From assembly GCF_033115175.1 (NCBI RefSeq), contig NC_084831.1, forward strand, positions 8,776,540-8,840,539: 64,000 nt of DNA. Direction: 5' to 3'. Below, in pieces: positions 35,124-46,000 of this stretch (the stretch's first letter is position 1; each line of letters starts with the position of its first letter). The DNA comes from Lepus europaeus (lineage: Eukaryota > Chordata > Mammalia > Lagomorpha > Leporidae). Below the pieces are notes generated by a model, which worked only from the letters and a program-made list of their open reading frames with translations, made no database searches and had not been told where the DNA came from. A program made the translations under genes and the position numbers.

Positions 35124-35447
35124 TGGGGGTGGGCACTGGTGTGGTGGCTGAGACACCACTTGGAACACCCAAATCCCATGTCAGAGTGCCCGGATCTGAG
35201 TCCTGCTCCTGACCCCAGCTTCCGGCTAATGCACATCTTGGGAGATGGTAGATGATGGCCCAAGTGTTCGGGCCCCTATCACCGGCATGGAGACCTGGAT
35301 GGAGCCTGGGCCTACTCCAGCCATTGCAGGCATTTGGGGAGTGAACCAGAGGGCGGGAGCTTCCTCTCTCTCTCTCTTCTCTCTCTCTCTCTTTCTCCCT
35401 CTCTCTCTCTTTCTACCTCTTAAATAATAAATAAACAAAAGTTTTAG
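35124..35447 (+). mobile_element. CSINE
   Basis: Head ggggtgggcactggtgtggt to (CT)n and aataataaataaac. Confidence 0.8.
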
Positions 35448-35654
35448 TGTTTTAAAATTCAGTAAGTCTGAATAGCAGCCCCAGCATAGCTTCGTAGCCC
35501 AGCTGCCTACCGTGCAATGCGTTGGGAGTTCCCGCCTGGCGGAGCTTCTCTCGGCAGGGGCTGGGTGGCAGAGAGGGCAACCACGTGTGCTTTTCTTTGG
35601 CATAGCACGAAATAAGGGGCCTGAGAAGAACCTCACTTCAACATCAGGTCTCTC

Positions 35655-35752
35655 CACAACTTCCGCTTAGGAGTTTTTCCACCTTGGTAAAGTTGCTTAA
35701 CTTCAGTGAGGCTCAGTTTCCTTATCCATAAAATGGGTTTAAGAATTGGATC
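35655..35752 (+). repeat. MIR core relic
   Basis: Contains gttgcttaacttcagtgagg and ctcagtttccttatccataa, the conserved MIR core, cut off by a CSINE at 35756. Confidence 0.65.
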
Positions 35753-35755
35753 TGA

Positions 35756-35978
35756 GGGCTGGCACTGTGTTGCAGCAGGCTAAGCAGTGGCCTGTGGTAC
35801 TGGCGTCCCGTGTGGGTGCCAGTCCATGTCCTGGCTGCTCCACTTCCCATCCAGCTCCCTGCTAATGAGCCTGGGAAAGCAGCAAAAGGTAGCCCCATGC
35901 TTGGGCCCCTGTACCCACGTGGGAGGAAGATCCCGGTTCCTGGCTCAGTCCTGGCCCACACAGCCATTTGGGGAGTGG
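35756..35978 (+). mobile_element. CSINE 5' part of a fold-back pair
   Basis: Head gggctggcactgtgttgcag up to catttggggagtgg, then it passes directly into a reversed CSINE head. Confidence 0.8.
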
Positions 35979-36092
35979 CCATGAGCAGGGAGCTGGATCA
36001 GAAGTGGAGCAGCCAGGACACGAACTGGTGCCCCTATGAGACACTGGCATCGCAGGCAGAGGCTTTCCCCACTATGCCACAGTGCCGGCTCC
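35979..36092 (-). mobile_element. CSINE head part of a fold-back pair
   Basis: Reversed sequence from gcagggagctggatcagaag to ccacagtgccggctccc, with no tail between it and the plus copy. Confidence 0.8.
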
Positions 36093-37121
36093 CTGGTGGG
36101 GAGCTCTAAGGAGTGAGTGCATGGAGCCAGGCTGTGACCGAGCTGTGGTCGCTGTCCATGAAGCCATGTGGCATGGGGCAGTGGGGTGAGTCGGGGAGGT
36201 GGCAGCTGGTCACCAGGAGGCTGTGTGTAAGCAAGCATCTGGATCAACCATGCTGCCGGCCTGGGAGGAGGTCAGCCGGCCGGAAACCGAGTCAAGGGTG
36301 ACGAGGCCTGCTTCTGGCCGCAACCGCTCGGACCTGTACTCGGCACGGCTGCTGAGCCAAGCCACGATCACAGGAAATCACAACACATTAGAACCCGCAG
36401 AGCGCTGGCACAGTGCCGGGCACGGAGCGGGGACCTCGGCTTTGCTATACAGACGGGGAGGCAGGAAGCGGACAAGGCACAGATCCCCAGCCTCACTGCG
36501 AGCCTCGTGGGCCCAGGTGGGGAAGCCCCCCACTTCTGCCCTGCGCCGTGGTCCCCCCTCTTAGACAATGTTGGGGGTGCTGCCCAGCCCCAGGTCCCGG
36601 TCAGCACCTTCACGGGGACAGAGTCCTGTGTCCTGTGCCCAGGGGACAGCAGCCACAAGGAGCAGCAGAATGACGCTCGCGTTAGGCTTTGGGGTTGCGG
36701 GGACCTCCAGAGCCTGGCGCTGTCACCCAGCGCCGTGGCCAGACGCAGCGCGCCTGTGCCCGCCCTCCCACAGCAACTCCATCTTCCGGAAGCTCCCCTC
36801 CGAGCCTGGTGCAGGGCTCTGCGCCCCTCGGAAGACCTTCCCTCCAGAGAGAGGGAGTGGGAGAGAGTGTGGACCCTCTGCAGCCACGCCTTGGGGAGCC
36901 TGCAGCCAGGAAGTGGCCGTGGTGGTCTCACCCCCATCCCAGTACACATCCCGCAGCCTCCCAAAGTAGTGGGGATGTTGACTTCCTGTGTGCCCCCGGG
37001 GGACAGGAAGGGGTTGGAGAACACGTGGAGCAGTCTCGGTCGTGCCCTCTGACCTCCCTCACACGTCCACACGCACATGTTCATGCTAGCGCTTCACATG
37101 TGCCGTGGCCCAGCTTGGGGG

Positions 37122-37246
37122 GGGGGGTGCTACTCTTATTATCCCCATTTCACAGATTTGGAAACAGAGGCTTGGAAATGTAGCTTGCTCGTGGTCAGAA
37201 TGCTGGCATTTGGCTGAAGCAGGACTCAGGTCCAAGCGATCCTAAC
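37122..37246 (-). repeat. MIR relic
   Basis: Contains ttattatccccatttcacag, atttggaaacagaggcttgg and aggactcaggtccaagcgat in reversed MIR order. It directly precedes the MER20 relic. Confidence 0.7.
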
Positions 37247-37247
37247 T

Positions 37248-37445
37248 CGGGGTTTCTCAACCTCAGCACCATCGATGTGTTGTGCTGGGGAACTCTTTGC
37301 TGTAGCATGTTTAGCAATGTCCCTGGCACGGGTCCCCGGGATGTCACCACCACCCCCCGCCTTCGCTGAGCGTGATAGACAGAATTGTTTCGGGATGTGT
37401 GGCCAGATGTCTCCTGAGAGGTACAGTCTCTCATCTGAGCAACAC
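37248..37445 (+). mobile_element. MER20 (hAT-Charlie) relic upstream of AADACL3
   Basis: The sequence follows MER20 order: gtttctcaacctcagcacca, then aactctttgctgtagcatgt, gtttagcaatgtccctggc, the C-run near 37355 and tgtggccagatgtctcctga. It ends about 0.9 kb before the AADACL3 ATG. Confidence 0.7.
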
Positions 37446-38255
37446 AGCCCTGCTGCCAGACCGGGCAGGTGGGCGAGGCGGCGGATGCCATCGCCAGGAG
37501 GGCTGGAAGGAACGCCAACCTCTGACCTGACCTGGAAAGGCGGGGAGCTCAGTTGTCCGGCCTCACGGTGAAGAGAACAGAGCCTGTTTTTCCACTCCTG
37601 CACTGGACAGGGCCTCGCTGTGTACCTGCCGAGGGCCCAAGCCTGACCCAGCCCCGGGGACAAGCGAGTCTAGAGTCCCGCCCTCACGGAGACGGTTGTC
37701 TGCAGGCGGCCGATGAGCAGGTGCAGCCTGCGGTACCGCAGGTGATGATACGCAGAGAAGAGTAAGTGGGAGTGTGGAAGGGGAGCACAGGCATGCCGGG
37801 CTGGGGGCACAGTTTTAAATAAGGTGGCCATGGGTGGCCTCCCGGAGGAGGTGACACGTCAGCCGAGATCTGTGGGAGGGGAGGGATGGAGTCTGGGGGA
37901 AGACTGCTGTACCGAGGCCAGCATGTGCAAAGGCCCTGGGACCGCCTCAGTGGGCTCGGGAACAGCAAGTGTGGCCGGAGCAGATATAAGGTGGTGAGTA
38001 GTGAAGTCTAAGGGTAGGTGGGGGTGGTCGAGTTTGTGACATCCAGGGTGACATGGTGGCTTACCCATGGGCATCTCCAGCAAAGCCAGGATTTAAGCCA
38101 GAGCTTTGGAAGTCTCTCTTGGGCTAAGCTGTACAAGCAACTTTCTCTGGGGCCGGACCTTGACCTAGAACCACAGTGTCACCTGAGTCCGTGGCTCACG
38201 TGGGCTGGGCCAATGTTTTCGGGAGGCAGGGAAGAGAGGAGGGCGGGCGGTGATG

Positions 38256-38261
38256 TATAAG
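38256..38261 (+). promoter_or_regulatory. TATA-like box of AADACL3
   Basis: The sequence tgatgtataagtg places a TATA-like element 74 bp upstream of the AADACL3 ATG. This would put the transcription start near 38,285 in a GC-rich stretch. It is inferred from position and motif only. Confidence 0.4.
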
Positions 38262-38329
38262 TGCGCAGAGCCGCCGCTGCTGGGCTGCTGCACACAGCTC
38301 CCGCTCCGCCTCCTGTGGGCAGCGGCAGC

Positions 38330-38497
38330 ATGGTGAGTCTGGCCCTGCTCTTGCTCGTGGCTGTGTGTGTGCTGTCCTCGGGGGTGTGGCTCTGGGCCAT
38401 CTGCACCCACTTCCTCAGGGAAGATGTCCCGGCGGGTATCGGCCACCCCGTGAAAATGCGGGTTCTCTCTTGTCTTATACAGCTGGTGATAACCTGG
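38330..38497 (+). CDS. AADACL3: AADACL3 exon 1 (start codon, signal anchor)
   Basis: The exon encodes 56 residues starting MVSLALLLLVAVCVL, a strongly hydrophobic anchor, followed by FLREDVPAGIGHPVKM and ending VITW. The ATG context is agcagcATGg. The donor is GTGAGT at 38498, phase 0. Confidence 0.93.
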
Positions 38498-41400
38498 GTG
38501 AGTATTGCACCTTATCCGCGGCTGGAGAGGGAGTTGAGAAAGCCAGGCACGTGCAGGTTCCAGGCGAGCAGGCACGGACAGGGGCCGCCGCCGTGCAGGT
38601 GGACGGCACAAGCTCGGACGGAGTAATCCCTTTTAATACAGCTCTCAGCCTCTTCCGACGCTGGCCGAGCTGCTGTCCGCAAACCTCAGAGCCTGGTTTG
38701 CTTATTTTTTTCCAGTTAACAGAAGAAGGGGGCAAGCCCAGCTGGGCCCCCTGCCCTGGCTCCTGTCTCCCTTTGTCCCTCTGGGCCCCCTGTGGAGCAG
38801 GAAGGAGTTTCCCAATCTCTGAGCTCCAGGGGCCACCTGTCCACCGGCCAGAGCCAGCGAGCGCCAACACAAACAGGTCACAAAGCCATCAGCACAGGGG
38901 CACCAAGCGGCCGGATACAACTTCACCAATATCTTGGCGCCTTTGAGAGATGGAGAAGTGTTTGTGTGTCGCGGTCTGATTCTGCCTGCTATTGTCGGGA
39001 GCAGTCACCGCGAGAACCGTGTAGATGTCGATTTGGTGGCCCTTCTGCAGGGCGCTGGCAGGAATGGAACACGGAAAAGCTTTCTTTCCTTCAAGTTTCG
39101 TACATAATGGGAAAGCAAGTGCCAGGGTCTCCTATCCTGGGCTTCTTCCCTCCCGGGTGAGACGTGATGTTGAAGAAGTGACATTGGGTCCTGGGGTTCC
39201 CCCGGCCTGAAGAGGCTGCGGTCCAGGTTCCCGATCGCAGCGACTCAACTTTCCCATCTACAGAATGGGAACACACATCAGGGCCTTTTGTGGGGGTGCC
39301 ATGAAGGAAGCTGTGCTGGGAGCACCTGCCAGGCCCTCCACACGCGTAGCCGCTGGTACTGTGTGTTGGTTGTTTTCTGCAAAGAGGGGTTGTGCACCTG
39401 CTGTGTGCCACACACCAGTTCTGGGATCCAGAGACACAAACAGGTCAGCTGTTAGGAGTTTGGGGTCTTGCTGTGTGGGGGTGGGGAGACAGCTGGTAAA
39501 CCAGCAAACCCACAGGTGAGAAAGAGCTCCACGCAGAGGCAAACCCTAAGAGGAAAGTGCACAGGGGCAGTGGCTATAGCCAGGCTTCTTCCCTGGGCTT
39601 CCCTGGACTGGCGGGGAACAGAATGCAAGGGGCCCGTGGATTTGGATGGGGTCACAATGGCCCTAGGTTCGCCACCAAGGTGTAACGGGAATGTAGTGTT
39701 TCCTCCCATGGTGGACAAAGACCAGAGCAGCCTCCACAGTGGAGCTGCAGCCTGATGGCAAGAGGGCCGGCCACTGCGGTCACTCCACCACTGTAGCTGC
39801 TTCGACAAACCACAGCCTCCCACTCCTTAGAAACAAGGTAGTGGGCTGGCACCGCGGCTCACTTGGCTAATCCTCCGCCTGCGGCGCCGGCACACCGGGT
39901 TCTAGTCCCGGTCGGGGCACCGGATTCTGTCCCGGTTGCCCCTCTTCCAGGCCAGCTCTCTGCTGTGGCCAGGGAGTGCAGTGGAGGGTGGCCCAAGTGC
40001 TTGGGCCCTGCACCCCATGGGAGACCAGGAGAAAGCACCTGGCTCCTGGCTTCGGATCAGCACGGTGTGCCGGCCGCAGCGCACCAGCCGCAGTGGCCAT
40101 TGGAGGGTGAACCAATGGAAAAAGGAACACCTTTCTCTCTGTCTCTTTCTCTCTCACTGTTTAACTCTGCCTGTCAAGAAAAAAAAAGAAACAAGGTAGT
40201 ACGTAGGGTCTTCCAAAACTTCAGACAAGTGCATGTCATGAAAAAGCAAAAAGCTAAGCATGGACTTCAATCTTTTGGCACAAAAATAAACCTATCTTTT
40301 CCTTCTATCTTTCCATTAACTTTTTAAAAAGTTTTTAAATATTTATTTAATTTATTTGAAAGGCAAAGTTACAGAGAGTGGTAGAGAGAGAGAAAGAGAG
40401 AGAGGTTTTCTTCCACTGGTTCACTCCCAATGGCTGCAATGACCAGGGTTGGGCCAGGCTGAAGCCAGGAGCCAGGAGCTTCTTCCAGGTCTCCCACATG
40501 GGTGCAGGGGCCCAAGCACTTGTGCCATCCTCTGCTGTTTTCCCAGGCACATTAGCAGGCAGTTGGGTCAGAAGTGGAACAGCCAGGACTTGAACTAGCA
40601 TCCATGTGGGATGCCGGCACTGGAGGCCACTAACTCTTAGGAGCACCCTCGTATGGAGGTGGTCCATAGGGCTTGCTCGTTGATGTGCACAGAGGTAGCA
40701 AATGTATTATGACACCCCACATTCACTTGAACAGTTTAATAACTATTAAGTAAAATTGCCTTCCTTTATAACCTTATTATTTTATTTTATGCAATCACCC
40801 ATGTTCTGGGATGAGAGCCACCACCTTCACCTCTGGCCAAAGTGGTTGTGGCACAGCAACGGCCTGCGAACTCCTGGAAAGAGGCTCCGGGGGGAAGGCG
40901 CCTTTATATGGTGTTGTGTATGGTGTAAACTCTCAGGCACGTCCCAGAAAAGGTAGAGAGTCTGCTGGCCCTGAGCTGTCGGCCAGCCCCGAGCTGTCTG
41001 CCAGCCCCGAGCTGTGGGCCGGAGCCTGGAGCTGTGGGCCGGAGCCAAGCTTTGTTACATTTGTGCCCCACCCTTCCCTTTCTAGTTTCTTTCTTTCTTT
41101 CTTCCTTTCTTTCTTTTTCTTTCTTTCTTCCTTTCTTTAATTAAAGATGTGTTTGTTTTTTGAAAGGCAGAATGAGAAAGAGAGTGAGAGATCTTCCATC
41201 CTCTGGTTGACTCCCCAAATGTCAGAAACAGCCGGGTCTGTGCCAAGATGCAGCCAGGAGCCAGGACTCCACCCTAGTCTCCCACGTGGGTGCAGGGCCC
41301 CAGCCCTTGGGCCATTTTCCACTGCCTTCCCAGGCCATAGAGGGAGCTGGATCAGGAGTGGAGCAGCCGGGACTCCGAACGCTCTCCCATGTGGGATGCC

Positions 41401-43058
41401 GGTGTCGCAGCAGCAGCTTAATCTGCTGTGTCACAACTCTGTCCCCACATCCCCAATTGCTTAGACAGTGAGTCTTGGGCATTGTATTACTTTATTCTCA
41501 AAAAAAATTTTTTTTGACAGGCAGAGTGGATAGTGAGAGAGAGAGAGAGAGAGAGAGAAAGGTCTTCCTTTTTGCCGTTGGTTCACCCTCCAATGGCCGC
41601 TGCAGCCGGCGCATCGTGCTGATCCGAAGCCAGGAGCCAGGTGCTTCTCCTGGTCTCCCATGGGGTGCAGGGCCCAAGCACTTGGGCCATCCTCCACTGC
41701 CTTCCCGGGCCATAGCAGAGAGCTGGCCCGGAAGAGGGGCAACCGGGATAGAATCCGGCGCCCCGACCGGGACTAGAACCCGGGGTGCCGGCGCCGCAAG
41801 GTGGAGGATTAGCCTGTTAAGCCACGGCGCTGGCCAATTCTCAAATATTTTAGTAGGGACTCCCACCCCCACCCCCCCCACACTTTTTTCTTAGCATGAC
41901 CACAAAAGCCTAGGGATGGCCAGGTGGGCTGGGGTGGCCCAGGGAGACCGTGGAAAGTCATCGTGTCCAGGCCCAGTGGAGTGGGAGCCTCAGAGGGACC
42001 AGGGTGCTCAGGGGAGGGGGTTGCTGGGGGGAACCAGAAGCCGGAGTTATCCTGGCTGGGGTTGAAGACACCAGAGGGAGAGGGTTGAGAAGGACTGGCA
42101 GGCCTGGGGCCACGTGGCGCCTGAGTGGGGTTGGATTTTACTGCAAGTGTGAGGGGGCACCCACTCAGGAGGCGGAGCAGGGCTGGGCCCAACCTGACTG
42201 CAATTCCCTAAGAGCTCTCTTGCCACCTGCTGAGGCTAGGGGTGGCCACCGGACCCCAGGGACCTACAGACAGAGACCCTTGACGCATTTTTCTCGTCTC
42301 TTTCTAACAGGGCTTGGTTTTTGAGAAGCTGGGGATCTGTTCGATGCCCCAGTTTGTCCGTTTCATACATGACCTGAGGGTGCCAAAGAAGGACCCGGAT
42401 GTCCTGGTCACGGATCTCCGCTTCGGGACCATCCGGGCGAAGCTGTACCAGCCCAAGGCATCGTCCAGCACCCCCAGGCCCGGCGTTGTGTTCTACCACG
42501 GTGGCGGCACCGTCATGGGGAGCTTGAGTAAGTGCCCTGTCCACAGACCTCCCAAAGGAACGTCACATGCTGATTCAAGAGTTCAAAAGAATGCCAGGGC
42601 CAGCGCTGCGATGCAGCGGGTAAAGCCACCAACTGCAAAGCCAGCATTGCTCATGGGCACCAGTTCCCGTCCCGGCTGCTAAGATACTGGCATCCCATAT
42701 GGGAGTGCCTGTTGGAGTCCTGGCTGCTCCACTTCCAATCCAGCTCCCTGCTGACAGCCTGGGAAAGCAGCAGAGGACGGCCCAAGTTCTTGGGCCCCTG
42801 CACCCACATGGGAAACCAGGATGAAGCTCCTGGCTCCTGGCTTCAGGCTAGCTCAGCCCTGGCCATTGCAGCCATTTGGGGAGTGAGCCAGGGATGGAAG
42901 CTCTGTGTGTGTGTGTCTGTCTGTCTGTCTGTCTGCCAGTCTCTCTGTAACTCTTTCAAGTAAATAAATATCTTAAAAAAAAAAAAAAAAGAATTTCATC
43001 ATCCCAGGACCAGGGACACTGGCACATTTAGTGTGTCCCAGAGTGCTCGCGCTCACTA

Positions 43059-43096
<38 letters not shown>

Positions 43097-46000
43097 AAAC
43101 ACACACACACACACACACACCCCAGGGGACTTCAATAAGGTTCCTCTAAAACTGGCTTTAAAAGCTAAGCTTAGGGTAAGCGTTTGGTCTGGGGGTTAGT
43201 AACTCACACTGAGTCCCTGGATCTGCTGGTGCAGACCCCGGGAGGCAATGTGGGTTCCTGCCGCCCACGTGGGAGAGCTGACTTGTGTCCCTGGCTCCTG
43301 GCTTTGGCCCCAGCCAGCCCTGGTGTGGAGGGCATTTCAGGAATGAACCAGTGGATGGAAGCTATCTTGCAAATATGTTTTAGGAAATGTTTTTAAGGGT
43401 AAATTTGGTTTGTTACCAAAAAAAAAATTTAAGGATTTATTTATTCCTTTGAAAGTCAGAGTTATAGAGAGAGAAGGAGAGACACAGAGAGGTCTTCCAT
43501 TGGCTGGTTCACACTCCAGATGGCTGCAATGGCCAGGGCTGGGTCAAGGCCAAAGCCAGGGGCCAGGAGCCTCATCCAGGTCTCCCAGCACTTGGGCCAT
43601 CTTCTGCCACTTTTTCCAGGCCATTAGCAGGGAGCTAGATTGGAAGTGGAGCAGCCAGGGCACGAACCAGCGGCCATATGGGATGCTGGTATTGCAGGTT
43701 TTAGCCGCTTCACCAGAACGCCGGCCCTGGTGAAAAATACTTTGCAATTCATGCATATGAGAGATCTTCAAAAAGTTCATGGGGTAGGTGTTTTGGCGCA
43801 GGAGTTCTCCTGGCATGCGTCCCATATTCAAGTCCCCCCTACTCTGCTGTTGACTCCAGCGTCTCAGCTTCCGCTAACACAGACCCTGGGAGGCAGCAGG
43901 TGACGGCTCAAGTCCTGGGGACCCTGCTGCCCACTTGGATGGAGTTCCAGGCTCCTGGCTTTGGCCTGGCTCAGTCCAATCTATGGTAGGCATTTGGGGT
44001 GTGAACCAGTAGATGGAAGATCTCTCTCTGTCCCTGTCTGTCCACCTTTCAAGCAAAATGAAAATAACACCCAAAAAGTTCATGAAAAGCTCTGTATCAA
44101 TCTCAACATAAAAAAAAAAACACCTTTTTTCCCATCAACTTCTTGAAGCGTACACACACACGTATGTGGGAAACATGCATTTATTGAGATGAAATTCACA
44201 GAACTGAGAATCAGCTGTTTCAAGGTATCACTCAGTGGCTTTCAGCACGTTGCACAACCCCCCGCCCCGCTACTGAGTTGCAAATAAGGATATCATCAAT
44301 GAAACACCTCACTGTTCACGCCTGAGACTGACCGAAGACGTGGGGAGAACTTGTGAGGGGAAAACTCAGAAGTGAGGCGATTGTGCTAAGTTTTCCCTGT
44401 GAGAGAGTGGGAAGTGGTGTCTTGCTTTCCAACTTGTGGGAGGCCAGGGTCCCGTCGTGGTGGCTTTGAGAATAAGGGGTTTGGTGGTGTGGTCTCTACC
44501 ACAAATGGTAGTAGCTACCAATATTCAGAAATATGAATAGTTAAATTCACAGGACAGGCACAACTATATGAACATTTAAAAAAAAAACTTGATAAAGAGT
44601 AGGTGTTTTTAAAAAGATTAATTTATTTATTTGAAAGGCAGAGTTATAGAGAGAGGTAGAAACAGAGCGAGGTCTTCCATCCACTGGTTCACTGTCTAAA
44701 TGGCTGCAACAGCCAGGAGCCAGGAGCTTCCTCTGGGTCTCCATGCGGGTGCGGGGGCCAAGCACTTGGGCCACCCTCCACTGCTTTTCCAGGTGCTTTA
44801 GTAGCGAGCTGAATCAGAAGTGGAGCAGCTGGGACTTGAACTGGTGCCTATGTGGGATGCCAGCATCTTAGTTGGCGGCTTTACCCTCTAAGCCACGACA
44901 CTGGCTCCAAAGACTCACCTTTTATTCTCTAGAAGTTTTTATTTATTTATGAGAGAGAGAGAGAGAGAGAGAGATATCTTCCATCTTGCTAGTTCACTCC
45001 CCAAATGCCCACAGCAACCAGCGCTGGGCTGGGCTGAAGCGAGGAGCTCCATCTGGGTGTCCCGTGTGGGTACCAGGAATCCAAGGACTTGACCCTCATC
45101 TGCTGCCTGCCAGGTTGTGCGTTAGCAAGAAGTCGAATCAGACGTGGAGGCGGGACTCGATCCCAGACACCCCAAGGTGGGATGCAGGTGTCCCAAGTGG
45201 CAGCTTAACCGGCTGCAGCGTAAAGCCCCCCCTGCCGTACGTACACCACTCATTTAACTCCTCAGCCCCACTGCGATGGGGACATCATCATTGTGTGCTG
45301 GGCACTATTTTAGCTCAAGCTAAACGGCAGTGAGGGTGGGGTTTGAACTCCGGTCTGCTGACCCCAGAGCTCCCAACAGAAACCAAACAGCTTCTCGGGC
45401 ATTTTTCATGATCGGCAGAGCCCAGCAGGGCACGGGTGTCTGGGACAAAGTAGCTCAGGCAGCCCCACGGGTGGGAACGTTGCGTTGCTCAAGAGCCAGA
45501 GGCTGAATTGCAAAGCCCAGTGCTGGGAACGGCCAGGGCTCTGGCCAGGGGCTGGCGCAGGCTGGCGAAGGGGGCTTCCCAGCGAGCGTGGAAACCTCCT
45601 GTCTTCCAGGAACCCACCACGGTGTGTACTCCTATTTGTCCAAGAAGAGTGACGCCGTGGTCCTGGCTGTCGGGTGAGTACCGCACAGAGTGGGGAGCGG
45701 GAAGAGGGCTCGGAAGCTCTGGCTGACCAGGGCTGTGAGAAGCCAGAGAGGAGCAGGAGAAGGGAGGCGGGGACCCAGAGGAGGCTGGGAATGGGCTGGT
45801 GGGTGGCCTCTGGGCACCCAACTGTTTAGAAGCTGAGAGGGAAGTGGATTTTCTAATCAGAACTTCACTTGGGGAACACAGTTGAGTGGAGTGGTTCTTT
45901 GTTGAGCGAGACAGTGCTGCCTGTTCCAGACACTTAACCCCCCAACCTGCTGAATGCCAGAGGTGTCCAGTGCCATCTCCAAGACAACCCCAGCCCTGCC

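Larger units (their letters stand above)
36093..38255. other. AADACL3 upstream region
   Basis: Besides MIR (37122-37246) and MER20 (37248-37445) the DNA is unique and GC-rich. 36,500-37,000 has open frames without family resemblance. Confidence 0.5.
38498..42310 (+). other. AADACL3 intron 1
   Basis: Contains a MIR, four CSINEs, (TTTC)n and a short tandem repeat, as listed. 38,500-39,230 and 41,840-42,300 look unique. Confidence 0.7.
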
